Below are positions 19,649-29,933 of a DNA stretch of 64,000 nt, one piece after another. The notes beneath the pieces were generated by a model. It did not search any database. It was not told the DNA's origin and worked only from the letters and a program-made list of their open reading frames with translations. The position numbers and the translations under genes were made by a program. The stretch's first letter is position 1. Every line of letters begins with the position of its first letter. Source of the DNA: Pseudomonas sp. H9 (GTDB lineage: Bacteria; Pseudomonadota; Gammaproteobacteria; Pseudomonadales; Pseudomonadaceae); NCBI RefSeq assembly GCF_004353925.1, contig NZ_SMOK01000002.1:62001-126000 (forward strand), written 5' to 3'.

Positions 19649-20827
19649 ATGCAAAATCAAATTGGCGCACCCAAGGGGCTCTCCTTCAGCGATCCACGTG
19701 TGCGTGCCTGGCTGTTCCAGATCCTTACCGTGATCACGGTGGTGGCTCTGGGCTGGTACCTGTTCCACAACACACAGACCAACCTGCAGCACCGCGGCAT
19801 TACCTCAGGTTTCGACTTTCTTGAACGCAGTGCCGGTTTCGGCATCGCCCAACACCTGATCCCCTACACCGAGCAAGACAGCTATGCCCGGGTATTTGTC
19901 ATCGGCTTGCTCAACACGCTGCTGGTGACCTTTATCGGTATCGTTCTGGCTACGTTGTTGGGGTTCATCATCGGCGTAGCGCGGTTGTCACCGAACTGGA
20001 TGATCAACAAGCTGGCCACGGTGTATGTCGAGACGTTCCGTAACATTCCACCGCTACTTCAGATTCTGTTCTGGTACTTCGCGGTGTTCCTGACCCTGCC
20101 GGGACCGCGGGGTAGCATCAACATCAACGATGCCTTCTTTATCAGCAACCGCGGCCTGAACATGCCCGGTGCTTCCATGGCCGAAGGATTCTGGCCATTC
20201 GTTGTCAGCTTGGTGCTGGCCGTTATCGCCATTGTGGTGATGGTGCGCCTGGCCAACCGGCGTTTCGAGGCCACAGGCGAGCCCTTCCACAAGTTTTGGG
20301 TCGGCCTGTTCCTGTTCTTGGGTATTCCTGCGCTCAGCGTGTTGCTGGCAGGCAGCCCGGTGCACTGGGAACTGCCTCAGCTCAAGGGTTTCAACTTCGT
20401 CGGCGGTTGGGTGTTGATCCCGGAGCTACTGGCCTTGACCCTGGCCCTGACCATCTACACCGCAGCGTTCATCGCCGAGATCGTGCGCTCGGGCATTCGC
20501 TCGGTCAGCCATGGCCAGACCGAAGCGGCCCGTTCCCTGGGGCTGCGTGAAGGCCCGACGCTGCGCAAGGTGATCATTCCCCAGGCGTTGCGGGTGATCA
20601 TCCCGCCGTTGACCAGCCAATACCTGAACCTGGCGAAGAACTCTTCGCTGGCGGCCGGTATCGGTTACCCGGAAATGGTCTCGCTGTTCGCCGGGACTGT
20701 GCTCAACCAGACCGGTCAGGCCATTGAGGTTATCGCCATCACCATGAGCGTTTACCTGGCCATCAGCATCAGCATTTCCTTGTTGATGAACTGGTACAAC
20801 AAGCGCATTGCGCTGATCGAGCGGTGA
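19649..20827 (+). CDS. aapQ: Amino acid ABC transporter permease AapQ
   Basis: A 392-residue inner-membrane permease. It has an N-terminal membrane anchor, the periplasmic loop QHRGITSGFDFLERSAGFGI, and in the C-terminal part the EAA loop (GQTEAARSLGLREGPTLRKVIIPQALRVIIPP) that contacts the ATPase. The start ATG 19649 follows TTCGGGG. Sixty-six bases separate it from aapJ and ten from aapM. Together with AapM it forms the membrane channel. Confidence 0.95.
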   Translation: MQNQIGAPKGLSFSDPRVRAWLFQILTVITVVALGWYLFHNTQTNLQHRGITSGFDFLERSAGFGIAQHLIPYTEQDSYARVFVIGLLNTLLVTFIGIVLATLLGFIIGVARLSPNWMINKLATVYVETFRNIPPLLQILFWYFAVFLTLPGPRGSININDAFFISNRGLNMPGASMAEGFWPFVVSLVLAVIAIVVMVRLANRRFEATGEPFHKFWVGLFLFLGIPALSVLLAGSPVHWELPQLKGFNFVGGWVLIPELLALTLALTIYTAAFIAEIVRSGIRSVSHGQTEAARSLGLREGPTLRKVIIPQALRVIIPPLTSQYLNLAKNSSLAAGIGYPEMVSLFAGTVLNQTGQAIEVIAITMSVYLAISISISLLMNWYNKRIALIER

Positions 20828-20837
20828 GGACACGCGC

Positions 20838-21935
20838 ATGAGTACCCATGTTTTCAAACCTGATATGCCGCCACCGGTGAAAACCGTCGGCGTGCTGGCC
20901 TGGATGCGCGCCAACCTGTTCTCCAGTTGGCTCAACACCCTGCTGACCTTGTTTGCCTTTTACCTGGTATGGCTGATCGTACCGCCACTGCTGCAGTGGT
21001 CGATCTTCGATGCTAACTGGGTGGGCACCACCCGTGCCGACTGCACCAAGGAGGGCGCTTGCTGGGTGTTTATCCAACAGCGCTTCGGCCAATTCATGTA
21101 CGGCTACTACCCGACCGAGCTGCGTTGGCGCGTCGACTTGACGGTATGGCTGGCGGTGATTGGCGCCGCGCCATTGTTCATCTCGCGCTTCCCGCGCAAG
21201 GCGATCTACGGGCTGTGCTTTCTGGTGCTGTACCCGATCATTGCCTTTACCCTGCTGCACGGTGGTTACCTGGGCCTGAGCACAGTACCGACCAACCAGT
21301 GGGGCGGGCTGATGCTGACCCTGGTGATTGCTACCGTTGGTATCGTTGGGGCATTGCCGCTGGGTATTTTGCTGGCGCTGGGGCGGCGTTCGAACATGCC
21401 GGCGGTGAAGGTGGTGTGTGTCACCTTCATTGAATTCTGGCGCGGCGTGCCGCTGATCACCGTGCTGTTCATGTCGTCGGTCATGCTGCCGCTGTTCCTG
21501 CCCGAGGGCATGAGCTTCGACAAGCTGTTGCGGGCGATGATCGGGGTCATTCTGTTCCAGTCGGCATACATCGCTGAAGTGGTGCGCGGTGGCCTGCAAG
21601 CCATTCCCAAAGGGCAGTACGAAGCTGCGGCAGCCATGGGCCTGGGCTACTGGCGCGCAATGGGCCTGGTGATTTTGCCGCAAGCCCTGAAGCTCGTGAT
21701 TCCCGGCATCGTCAACACCTTCATTGCCCTGTTCAAAGACACCAGCCTGGTCATCATCATTGGCTTGTTCGACCTGCTCAACAGCGTCAAACAGGCGGCT
21801 GCCGACCCCACTTGGCTGGGCATGGCCACTGAGGGCTATGTGTTTGCCGCCCTGGTTTTCTGGATTTTCTGTTTTGGTATGTCCCGCTACTCCATGCATC
21901 TGGAGCGCAAGCTGGACACAGGCCACAAGCGTTAG
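20838..21935 (+). CDS. aapM: Amino acid ABC transporter permease AapM
   Basis: A 365-residue permease, the partner of AapQ. Multiple membrane helices are visible, including the first ([18 protein letters not shown]), with a soluble loop containing Cys residues ([20 protein letters not shown]). The EAA loop [20 protein letters not shown] is near residue 260. Ten-base gaps on both sides show tight coupling within the operon. Confidence 0.95.
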   Translation: MSTHVFKPDMPPPVKTVGVLAWMRANLFSSWLNTLLTLFAFYLVWLIVPPLLQWSIFDANWVGTTRADCTKEGACWVFIQQRFGQFMYGYYPTELRWRVDLTVWLAVIGAAPLFISRFPRKAIYGLCFLVLYPIIAFTLLHGGYLGLSTVPTNQWGGLMLTLVIATVGIVGALPLGILLALGRRSNMPAVKVVCVTFIEFWRGVPLITVLFMSSVMLPLFLPEGMSFDKLLRAMIGVILFQSAYIAEVVRGGLQAIPKGQYEAAAAMGLGYWRAMGLVILPQALKLVIPGIVNTFIALFKDTSLVIIIGLFDLLNSVKQAAADPTWLGMATEGYVFAALVFWIFCFGMSRYSMHLERKLDTGHKR

Positions 21936-21945
21936 GAGTGTTCCC

Positions 21946-22710
21946 ATGAGTGAAGCGATCAAACAGCCTGTGAGCCCTGAAGGCATTATTCAGATGCAGG
22001 GCGTGAACAAGTGGTACGGCCAGTTCCACGTGCTCAAAGACATCAACCTCAACGTACGCCAGGGCGAGCGCATCGTGCTGTGTGGGCCGTCGGGCTCGGG
22101 TAAATCCACCACCATCCGCTGCCTAAATCGATTGGAAGAGCACCAGCAAGGCCGCATTGTGGTCGATGGCGTGGAGCTGACCAACGACCTCAAGCAGATT
22201 GAAGCGATCCGTCGCGAAGTGGGCATGGTGTTCCAGCACTTCAACCTGTTCCCGCACCTGACCATCCTGCAGAACTGCACTCTGGCACCGATGTGGGTGC
22301 GCAAGCTGCCCAAGCGCAAGGCTGAAGAAATTGCCATGCATTACCTTGAGCGAGTGCGTATTCCTGAGCAGGCCAACAAGTACCCGGGGCAGCTATCGGG
22401 TGGTCAGCAGCAGCGCGTGGCGATTGCCCGTGCGCTGTGCATGAAGCCGAAGATCATGCTGTTCGACGAACCGACCTCGGCGCTTGATCCGGAAATGGTC
22501 AAAGAAGTGCTCGATACCATGGTCAGCCTGGCGGAAGACGGTATGACCATGCTCTGCGTGACCCACGAAATGGGCTTCGCCCGGACCGTGGCAAACCGGG
22601 TGATTTTCATGGACAAGGGCGAGATTGTTGAACAGGCAGCGCCGGACGACTTCTTCGACCGGCCGCAGAATGAGCGGACCAAGCTGTTCTTGAGCCAGAT
22701 TCTGCATTGA
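21946..22710 (+). CDS. aapP: Amino acid ABC transporter ATPase AapP
   Basis: A 254-residue ABC ATPase. Walker [10 protein letters not shown], the signature [15 protein letters not shown], Walker [17 protein letters not shown] and the switch [13 protein letters not shown] are intact, with the [15 protein letters not shown]-loop. It powers uptake through AapQM. ATG 21946 follows TAGGAG, and a long upstream in-frame extension that overlaps aapM was rejected. A compact REP pair follows the stop. Confidence 0.97.
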   Translation: MSEAIKQPVSPEGIIQMQGVNKWYGQFHVLKDINLNVRQGERIVLCGPSGSGKSTTIRCLNRLEEHQQGRIVVDGVELTNDLKQIEAIRREVGMVFQHFNLFPHLTILQNCTLAPMWVRKLPKRKAEEIAMHYLERVRIPEQANKYPGQLSGGQQQRVAIARALCMKPKIMLFDEPTSALDPEMVKEVLDTMVSLAEDGMTMLCVTHEMGFARTVANRVIFMDKGEIVEQAAPDDFFDRPQNERTKLFLSQILH

Positions 22711-22713
22711 TGT

Positions 22714-22770
22714 TATCGCGGGGCAAGCCCGCTCCCACCCGTGTGGTGGGAGCGGGCTTGCCCCGCGATG
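22714..22770. repeat. Paired REP element, compact inward form, between convergent genes
   Basis: ATCGCGGGGCAAGCCCGCTC and its inverse copy are separated by about 12 bases. It fills the gap between the convergent ends of aapP (22710) and algW (22774) and may end both transcripts. Confidence 0.93.
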
Positions 22771-22773
22771 CTA

Positions 22774-23934
<1,161 letters not shown>

Positions 23935-24169
23935 TGAAGAAATCCTGGGTGTGGGCAGAGGGCCGTCTTGCTGCGTGGGAGCGAGCGCGCGCGATCATAC
24001 TGCGACCAAGGCAGTGCAGAAACTGCTAAATCGTAACGCGAGCGGTGAATTGTGCGTGCAGCCCCCAGACAGCCGCCATCGGTTTCCCCAAACCCGGCGA
24101 CGGCCCATAATGACGCTCATTATACGGGGCCTTGCGCCGCGCTGAACTGCTGATTTGAGGAGTCTTTTC

Positions 24170-24928
24170 ATGGCTGTTGCCCTGAGTACCCTGGTTGAGG
24201 AAGCGGAACGCTACCTTGGCAGCGCAAAAATCCAGGACTACTGCCCCAATGGCCTGCAGGTCGAGGGGCGGCCACAGGTCACCCGCATCGTCAGTGGCGT
24301 GACCGCCAGTCAGGCGCTGCTGGATGCGGCCGTCGAAGCCGACGCTGACCTGGTACTGGTGCACCACGGTTATTTCTGGAAAGGCGAGAACCCGTGCATT
24401 ACCGGGATGAAACAGCGCCGACTGAAAACCCTGCTCAAGCACGACGTGAGCCTGCTGGCCTACCACTTGCCGCTGGATGTGCATCCGGAAGTCGGGAACA
24501 ACGTGCAACTGGCACGTCAGCTCGACATCACCGTAGAAGGACCACTGGATCCGGAAAACCCGCGAGTGGTCGGCCTGGTCGGTTCGCTCGCCGAACCGAT
24601 GTCGGCCCGCGATTTTGCCCGCAAGGTGCAAGAGGTCATGGGACGTGAGCCTTTGGTGATCGAAGGTGAGCAGATCATTCGTCGGGTCGGTTGGTGCACC
24701 GGCGGTGGGCAAGGCTACATCGACCAGGCGATTGCTGCTGGCGTCGACCTGTTCCTGAGTGGTGAAGCCTCAGAGCAAACTTTCCACAGCGCACGAGAAA
24801 ACGGCATCAGTTTCATCGCCGCCGGCCACCATGCGACTGAGCGTTACGGCGTGCAGGCCCTGGGTGATTACCTGGCGCGACGCTTTGCCTTGGAGCACCT
24901 GTTCATCGACTGCCCGAACCCGATCTGA
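24170..24928 (+). CDS. NIF3-family dinuclear metal-centre protein (YbgI type)
   Basis: A 252-residue NIF3/DUF34 protein. Metal ligands are visible in VLVHHGYFWKGENP and in the C-terminal FIAAGHHATERYGVQALGDYL. The family forms toroidal hexamers with two metals per subunit; a GTP cyclohydrolase-like activity has been proposed but the role is unclear. ATG 24170 follows GAGGAG. It is divergent from algW and upstream of cysD. Confidence 0.93.
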   Translation: MAVALSTLVEEAERYLGSAKIQDYCPNGLQVEGRPQVTRIVSGVTASQALLDAAVEADADLVLVHHGYFWKGENPCITGMKQRRLKTLLKHDVSLLAYHLPLDVHPEVGNNVQLARQLDITVEGPLDPENPRVVGLVGSLAEPMSARDFARKVQEVMGREPLVIEGEQIIRRVGWCTGGGQGYIDQAIAAGVDLFLSGEASEQTFHSARENGISFIAAGHHATERYGVQALGDYLARRFALEHLFIDCPNPI

Positions 24929-24964
24929 GGCTAAAACGGCAGGGCATATTCTTATACTGTTTCG

Positions 24965-24988
24965 TTCTAGTTGGGCGCCTAAATAGAA
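24965..24988. promoter_or_regulatory. Symmetrical dyad upstream of cysD
   Basis: TTCTA (24965-24969) and TAGAA (24984-24988) are placed symmetrically around the palindrome GGCGCC (24974-24979), 100 bases ahead of cysD and 36 after the NIF3-family gene. It could be an operator or a weak terminator; sequence alone does not decide. Confidence 0.35.
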
Positions 24989-25064
24989 TCGAGTGCTGTG
25001 ATACAGTGGCCCGCTCGAACACGGCCCGCTGGCCGTCCATAAGATCGTATTTCCGTGAGTAGCC

Positions 25065-25982
25065 ATGGTCGACAAACTGACGCATTTGAAACAGTTGGAG
25101 GCGGAGAGCATCCACATCATTCGTGAGGTGGCCGCCGAGTTCGATAACCCGGTGATGCTGTACTCGATCGGCAAGGATTCGGCCGTGATGCTGCACCTGG
25201 CCCGCAAAGCCTTCTTCCCGGGCAAACTGCCGTTCCCGGTGATGCATGTCGACACCCAGTGGAAATTCCAGGAGATGTACCGCTTCCGCGACAAGATGGT
25301 CGAGGAAATGGGCCTGGAACTGATCACTCACGTGAACCCGGACGGCGTCGCTCAGGGCATCAACCCGTTCACCCACGGCAGCGCCAAGCACACCGACATC
25401 ATGAAGACCGAGGGCCTCAAGCAGGCGCTCGACAAGCACGGCTTCGATGCCGCCTTCGGTGGTGCGCGTCGTGACGAAGAAAAGTCGCGCGCCAAAGAGC
25501 GTGTGTATTCGTTCCGCGACAGCAAACACCGCTGGGACCCGAAGAACCAGCGTCCGGAGCTGTGGAACGTCTACAACGGCAAGGTCAACAAAGGCGAATC
25601 GATTCGCGTGTTCCCGCTGTCGAACTGGACCGAGCTGGACATCTGGCAGTACATCTATCTGGAAGGTATTCCGATCGTACCGCTGTACTTCGCTGCTGAG
25701 CGCGAAGTGATCGAGAAGAACGGCACCCTGATCATGATCGATGACGAGCGCATCCTCGAGCACCTCTCGGATGAAGAAAAAGCCCGCATCGTCAAAAAGA
25801 AAGTGCGCTTCCGTACCCTTGGTTGCTACCCGCTGACGGGCGCTGTCGAATCGGAAGCAGAAACGCTGACCGACATCATTCAAGAAATGCTCTTGACGCG
25901 CACTTCCGAGCGCCAGGGCCGAGTCATCGACCACGATGGCGCCGGTTCTATGGAAGACAAAAAACGTCAAGGCTATTTCTAA
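25065..25982 (+). CDS. cysD: Sulfate adenylyltransferase small subunit CysD
   Basis: A 305-residue PAPS-reductase/ATP-pyrophosphatase-fold subunit that forms adenosine phosphosulfate from ATP and sulfate with CysN. The PP-motif region [20 protein letters not shown] is at residues 26-45, and [15 protein letters not shown] and [15 protein letters not shown] are typical. It opens the sulfate activation operon and is followed, after an inserted small gene, by cysNC. The stop codon is already part of the flanking repeat. Confidence 0.97.
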   Translation: MVDKLTHLKQLEAESIHIIREVAAEFDNPVMLYSIGKDSAVMLHLARKAFFPGKLPFPVMHVDTQWKFQEMYRFRDKMVEEMGLELITHVNPDGVAQGINPFTHGSAKHTDIMKTEGLKQALDKHGFDAAFGGARRDEEKSRAKERVYSFRDSKHRWDPKNQRPELWNVYNGKVNKGESIRVFPLSNWTELDIWQYIYLEGIPIVPLYFAAEREVIEKNGTLIMIDDERILEHLSDEEKARIVKKKVRFRTLGCYPLTGAVESEAETLTDIIQEMLLTRTSERQGRVIDHDGAGSMEDKKRQGYF

Positions 25983-26013
25983 GCTTCAAGTTACAAGCGG
26001 CAAGCTGCAAGTT
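25981..26013. repeat. Left CAAGCTT-type repeat of the four-helix-bundle cassette
   Basis: AAGCTTCAAG-TTACAAGCGGCAAGCTGCAAG begins at the cysD stop codon. The same words occur in inverted orientation at 26436-26474 on the other side of the small gene. Confidence 0.65.
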
Positions 26014-26083
26014 AGAAGCGGGAGGCGTAGCTTCTGGGTTTTGTCAGCTGCCGCGCCATTGTGGGCACGTATAGGTGCTCGTG

Positions 26084-26425
26084 ATGGACTTTGAGAGGCT
26101 GGTTGTTTGGCAGCGAAGTAAGGATCTGGCGGTAGCGATTTACAGACAGTTAGAGAGGTTTCGGGATCTTGGATTCAAAGACCAGATCACCCGGGCAGCA
26201 CTCTCGGTGCCGTCAAATATCGCTGAAGGCATGGAGCGCCGAACCGCTAAAGAGAAGGTTCGGTTCCTATGCATTGCCAAGGCTTCCTGTGGTGAGTTGC
26301 GCACGCAGATCATCATTGGAGGAGAGGTCGGCTACCTGCCACAGCCGTTGACGAATGAGTGGATTACTGAGACTCGTGAGCTTTCTAGAATGCTGAGCGG
26401 GTTGATCAACAAAATTTCTGACTAG
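26084..26425 (+). CDS. Four-helix-bundle protein (23S rRNA intervening-sequence type) inserted in the cys operon
   Basis: A 113-residue protein of the four-helix-bundle family first described from 23S rRNA intervening sequences (IVP, related to Avd accessory proteins). The pattern [40 protein letters not shown] and [15 protein letters not shown] is diagnostic. Start chosen at ATG 26084 after TAGGTG; a GTG three codons earlier is possible. It lies between cysD and cysNC, which are normally adjacent, and is framed by inverted short repeats, so it looks like a small inserted cassette. It has no known link to sulfate metabolism; molecular function is unknown. Confidence 0.85.
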   Translation: MDFERLVVWQRSKDLAVAIYRQLERFRDLGFKDQITRAALSVPSNIAEGMERRTAKEKVRFLCIAKASCGELRTQIIIGGEVGYLPQPLTNEWITETRELSRMLSGLINKISD

Positions 26426-26435
26426 TTGTACGCCG

Positions 26436-26474
26436 ACAAGCTTGCCGCTTGAAGCTTACAACTTGGAGCTTGAA
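26436..26474. repeat. Right CAAGCTT-type repeat, carries the cysNC ribosome binding site
   Basis: ACAAGCTTGCCGCTTGAAGC followed by TTACAACTTGGAGCTTGAA is largely the reverse complement of the left repeat. Its GGAG at 26465-26468 stands 10 bases before the cysNC ATG at 26479 and is the only evident Shine-Dalgarno for that gene. Confidence 0.65.
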
Positions 26475-26478
26475 TGCA

Positions 26479-28380
26479 ATGAGCCACCAATCCGAATTGA
26501 TCAGCGAGGATATCCTCGCCTACCTGGCCCAGCACGAACGTAAAGAACTGCTGCGCTTTTTGACTTGCGGTAACGTGGACGACGGCAAGAGCACCCTGAT
26601 CGGGCGCTTGCTGCACGACTCCAAGATGATCTACGAAGACCATCTGGAAGCGATCACCCGCGATTCGAAGAAAGTTGGCACCACCGGCGACGATATCGAC
26701 CTGGCGTTGCTGGTCGACGGCCTGCAGGCCGAGCGTGAGCAGGGCATCACCATCGATGTCGCCTACCGCTATTTCTCCACCGCCAAGCGCAAGTTCATCA
26801 TTGCCGACACCCCGGGCCACGAGCAGTACACCCGCAACATGGCCACCGGTGCGTCCACCTGTGACCTGGCGATCATCCTCGTCGATGCCCGTTATGGTGT
26901 GCAGACGCAAACCCGCCGTCACAGCTACATTGCCTCGCTGCTGGGCATCAAGCACATCGTCGTGGCCGTGAACAAGATGGACCTCAAAGGCTTCGACGAA
27001 GGCGTCTTTGAGAGCATCAAGGCTGACTACCTGCAGTTTGCCGAGGCCATCAACATGACCCCGAGCAGCCTGCACTTCGTGCCGATGTCGGCGCTCAAGG
27101 GCGACAACGTGGTCAACCGCAGCGAGCGTTCGCCGTGGTACACAGGCCCTGCGTTGATGGAAATCCTCGAAACCGTGGAAGTGGCGGCCGACCGCAACTT
27201 CACCGATTTGCGTTTCCCGGTACAGTACGTCAACCGTCCGAACCTGAACTTCCGTGGCTTCGCCGGTACCCTGGCCAGTGGCGTAGTACACAAGGGCGAT
27301 GAAATCGTCGTGCTGCCGTCGGGCAAGAGCAGCCGGGTCAAGTCCATCGTCACTTTCGAAGGTGAGCTGGAGAACGCCGGCCCAGGCCAGGCCGTGACCC
27401 TGACCATGGAAGACGAGATCGACATCTCCCGTGGCGACCTGTTGGTACACGCCGACAACGTACCGCCGGTGACCGACCAGTTCGATGCCATGCTGGTGTG
27501 GATGGCTGAAGAGCCGATGCTGCCGGGCAAGAAATACGACATCAAGCGCGCTACCAGCTATGTACCGGGCTCGATTGCCAGCATCACCCACAAGGTTGAT
27601 GTGAACACCCTGGAGCAGGGTGCGGCCAGTGCCTTGCAGCTCAATGAAATCGGCAAGGTCAAGGTCAGTCTCGACGCGCCGATCGCCCTGGACGGTTACG
27701 ACAGCAACCGCACCACCGGTGCCTTCATTGTCATCGACCGCCTGACCAACGGCACCGTCGGTGCGGGCATGATCATCGCACCTCCGGTTGTGCCGCACGG
27801 CACCATCGGTCAGCACGGCAAGCTGGCACACGTGGCCACTGAAGAACGTGCCCTGCGATTTGGCCAGCAACCTGCCACCGTGCTGTTCAGCGGCCTGTCG
27901 GGCGCTGGCAAGAGCACCCTGGCATACGCCGTGGAGCGCAAGCTGTTCGACATGGGCCGTGCGGTCTATGTGCTTGACGGTCAGAACCTGCGTCATGACC
28001 TGAACAAAGGTCTGCCACAAGACCGCGCCGGGCGTACTGAAAACTGGCGTCGTGCCGCGCATGTCGCGCGTCAGTTCAACGAAGCAGGCCTGCTGACCCT
28101 GGCCGCCTTCGTTGCCCCGGACGCTGAAGGCCGCGAACAAGCCAAGGCGCTGATTGGCAAAGAACGCCTGCTGACTGTTTATGTCCAGGCTTCGCCAATG
28201 GCCTGCCGCGAGCGTGATCCGCAAGGCCTGTACGCTGCTGGTGGTGACAACATCCCAGGCGAAAGCTTCCCGTACGACGTGCCGCTGGATGCCGACCTGG
28301 TGGTCGACACCCAGAACGTCAGCGTGGAAGAGGGCGTTAAGCAGGTGCTGGAATTGCTGCGTCAGCGTGGCGCGATCTAA
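26479..28380 (+). CDS. cysNC: Bifunctional sulfate adenylyltransferase large subunit / APS kinase CysNC
   Basis: A 633-residue fusion. Residues about 1-430 are the CysN GTPase ([21 protein letters not shown]), which drives APS formation with CysD. Residues about 440-633 are the CysC APS kinase with Walker [12 protein letters not shown] and [13 protein letters not shown], making PAPS. Fused CysNC is usual in Pseudomonas. ATG 26479 gives [12 protein letters not shown], the conserved start; the longer TTG-initiated reading runs through the repeat. A clear terminator follows. Confidence 0.96.
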   Translation: MSHQSELISEDILAYLAQHERKELLRFLTCGNVDDGKSTLIGRLLHDSKMIYEDHLEAITRDSKKVGTTGDDIDLALLVDGLQAEREQGITIDVAYRYFSTAKRKFIIADTPGHEQYTRNMATGASTCDLAIILVDARYGVQTQTRRHSYIASLLGIKHIVVAVNKMDLKGFDEGVFESIKADYLQFAEAINMTPSSLHFVPMSALKGDNVVNRSERSPWYTGPALMEILETVEVAADRNFTDLRFPVQYVNRPNLNFRGFAGTLASGVVHKGDEIVVLPSGKSSRVKSIVTFEGELENAGPGQAVTLTMEDEIDISRGDLLVHADNVPPVTDQFDAMLVWMAEEPMLPGKKYDIKRATSYVPGSIASITHKVDVNTLEQGAASALQLNEIGKVKVSLDAPIALDGYDSNRTTGAFIVIDRLTNGTVGAGMIIAPPVVPHGTIGQHGKLAHVATEERALRFGQQPATVLFSGLSGAGKSTLAYAVERKLFDMGRAVYVLDGQNLRHDLNKGLPQDRAGRTENWRRAAHVARQFNEAGLLTLAAFVAPDAEGREQAKALIGKERLLTVYVQASPMACRERDPQGLYAAGGDNIPGESFPYDVPLDADLVVDTQNVSVEEGVKQVLELLRQRGAI

Positions 28381-28399
28381 GCGTCGCACTTGAACAAGA

Positions 28400-28423
28400 A
28401 ACCTCACTTCGGTGGGGTTTTTT
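28400..28423 (+). terminator. Rho-independent terminator after cysNC
   Basis: AACCTCAC / GTGGGGTT (one G-T pair) with a TTCG loop is followed by four more T residues after the stem. Confidence 0.9.
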
Positions 28424-28530
28424 GTTGTCCTGAAAAACTAACTTTAATGATAGTGAAGTATATGTTTACCGCATAATTTTGCAGGCTAAGCGTATTTTTG
28501 AATCTCATTGGTTGAATAATGAGGTTTGTG

Positions 28531-29022
28531 ATGTCAATTAATTACACGCAATTTCAGCGATCTGGTTCGATGCTCTTGCCTCCAAATCAAATGCTCTCGC
28601 CTGGTCAGTTTTTGAAGTCTGAAAACGGAAGGTATTATTTTCGTTTGAAATCAGATGGGAATTTAGTGGTTGAGCAGGATGGGAAGGTGGTTTGGGTGGC
28701 TGATTCTAAACAGCCATTCAGCAAGACTATTAATAGAAAAAAGATGCGTGAAAAAACACATTTTTTGGTGAGTAATTCTGGGTTTTTATATGACCCTTCC
28801 AGAGGTAGGTTGTGGATAGCTGAAAGTACACATACGACTGATAAATCCTATTGGTACAACAACTGCCTGGTGCTTCGTGATGATGGGAATTTAGTTATTT
28901 ACGATCAACGATCAGGCGCTGTCCGTTGGGCTAGGACAGGTTTTACCCCAGGGCGGATTCCAAAACCAAAGCCCTACAAGGAGCTATTTAGTTTTCCTTT
29001 ATATACGTGGGAGTTTGATTGA
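28531..29022 (+). CDS. Single-domain bulb-type (monocot mannose-binding) lectin-like protein
   Basis: A 163-residue protein that matches a B-lectin beta-prism domain. Three internal repeats end in VVWVADS, RLWIAES and AVRWART. The mannose motif QxDxNxVxY is degenerate: residues 40-48 read KSDGNLVVE and 116-124 read RDDGNLVIY, both lacking the Gln, and the middle copy is weaker. There is no signal peptide or membrane helix. ATG 28531 is favoured by GAGG six bases before it; an ATG four codons upstream is possible. Codon use and base composition are strikingly AT-rich compared with the neighbours, which suggests acquisition. Pseudomonas LlpA lectin-like bacteriocins have two such domains; this has one, so a bacteriocin role is only a possibility. 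Confidence 0.75.
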   Translation: MSINYTQFQRSGSMLLPPNQMLSPGQFLKSENGRYYFRLKSDGNLVVEQDGKVVWVADSKQPFSKTINRKKMREKTHFLVSNSGFLYDPSRGRLWIAESTHTTDKSYWYNNCLVLRDDGNLVIYDQRSGAVRWARTGFTPGRIPKPKPYKELFSFPLYTWEFD

Positions 29023-29326
29023 TGCTTCTGTTGCACATTTGCATGTTCGGGTCCATATCACACTTGAATTGTTTTTCGTAAAGTGGTTCCGTTAGCGTGA
29101 GCCTGCCGTTGCTGCAGGCAAATAAAGTCATCGTGCTGAGGATTATTAGATATTTCATGGGGCACTATCTCATGTCGGGAGGGTAAAATGATCTCCCGGC
29201 ACGAGTGGTGAGGGTATTTCAATGTTTCCCATTGTTGTGTAGGGAAAAGCTGTTCTGGAGTAAAATTTCGTAGCCCTTGTGAGTAGGATGCTTGCGGATG
29301 CAATGTACAAATAGCCTTGTCTCTAT
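29023..29326. other. AT-rich gap with two hairpins, no convincing gene
   Basis: The stretch between the lectin gene and mdeR is low in GC like the lectin gene. It contains hairpins GCCTGC/GCAGGC (29101-29119) and CGGGAG/CTCCCG (29176-29198). An 81-codon reading frame on the minus strand shows no family features and no good start. I see no gene here. Confidence 0.5.
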
Positions 29327-29806
29327 TCAGATATGCTTCTCCGACACCGGTATCACCCGCTTCTCCTTCACTGCTTTGAACGAGAAACTCGAGTAAATCT
29401 CCTTCACCCCAGGCAAGGTCTGCAGCACTTCGCGGGCAAATTCGCCAAACGATTCAAGATCCCGAGCAAGTATCTCCAGCAAAAAATCATAGCGCCCAGA
29501 AATATTGTGACAGGCAACGATCTCGGGGATCTCCATCAGCCGCTGTTCGAAGGCGAGCGCCATGTCTTTGGAATGCGAGTCCATCATGATGCTGACAAAC
29601 GCCGTCACGCCAAAGCCCAGGGCCTTGGGCGAGAGGATGGCCTGATAGCCGGTGATATAGCCGCTTTCTTCCAGCAGTTTGACCCGTCGCCAGCAGGGTG
29701 AAGTGGTCAGGGCGACATCGTCGGCCAGCTCGGAAATGGTCAGTCGGGCGTTGTCTTGCAGGGCGGCGAGCAGAGCGCGGTCGGTGCGGTCGAGGGTGGT
29801 AGGCAT
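29327..29806 (-). CDS. mdeR: Lrp/AsnC-family regulator MdeR
   Basis: A 159-residue Lrp/AsnC regulator. The N-terminal helix-turn-helix is DRTDRALLAALQDNARLTIS to SPCWRRVKLLEESGYI, and the C-terminal RAM ligand domain follows (FGVTAFVSIMM, VACHNISGRYDFLLEI). In P. putida, MdeR activates the divergently placed methionine gamma-lyase operon, as here. ATG 29806 has GGAGGG upstream; an in-frame extension of 16 residues was rejected. Likely effector is L-methionine. Confidence 0.88.
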   Translation of the reverse strand: MPTTLDRTDRALLAALQDNARLTISELADDVALTTSPCWRRVKLLEESGYITGYQAILSPKALGFGVTAFVSIMMDSHSKDMALAFEQRLMEIPEIVACHNISGRYDFLLEILARDLESFGEFAREVLQTLPGVKEIYSSFSFKAVKEKRVIPVSEKHI

Positions 29807-29849
29807 GTTTTGCCCTCCGTGGCCTGAATTCATGGGTTTTTTGTTAATA

Positions 29850-29867
29850 ACCACGCTGAGCAGTGGT
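29850..29867. promoter_or_regulatory. mdeR-mdeA intergenic dyad
   Basis: ACCAC-N8-GTGGT (29850-29867) lies in the 127-base gap between divergent mdeR and mdeA, with AT-rich DNA beyond it and a TATAAC -10-like word near 29907. It is a candidate MdeR site by position only. Confidence 0.4.
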
Positions 29868-29933
29868 CATATTTGGAAAAAAATCAGCACCTCAGTGGCA
29901 TAAGCTTATAACAAACCACAAGAGGCTGTTGTC

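Noticed and set aside
18368..19792. 474-codon open frame on the minus strand
   Set aside because: It lies antisense to aapJ and the start of aapQ, has no family features and arises from codon bias in GC-rich DNA.
20769..21986. 405-codon open frame on the minus strand
   Set aside because: Antisense to aapM, very rich in His and Gln, which is the mark of the opposite strand of a membrane protein gene.
26422..28407. 661-codon open frame on the minus strand
   Set aside because: Fully antisense to cysNC, low-complexity His/Val/Gly/Gln-rich translation with no domain.
29058..29303. 81-codon open frame on the minus strand in the gap before mdeR
   Set aside because: No ribosome binding site, no recognisable domain and not supported by codon use; treated as non-coding.
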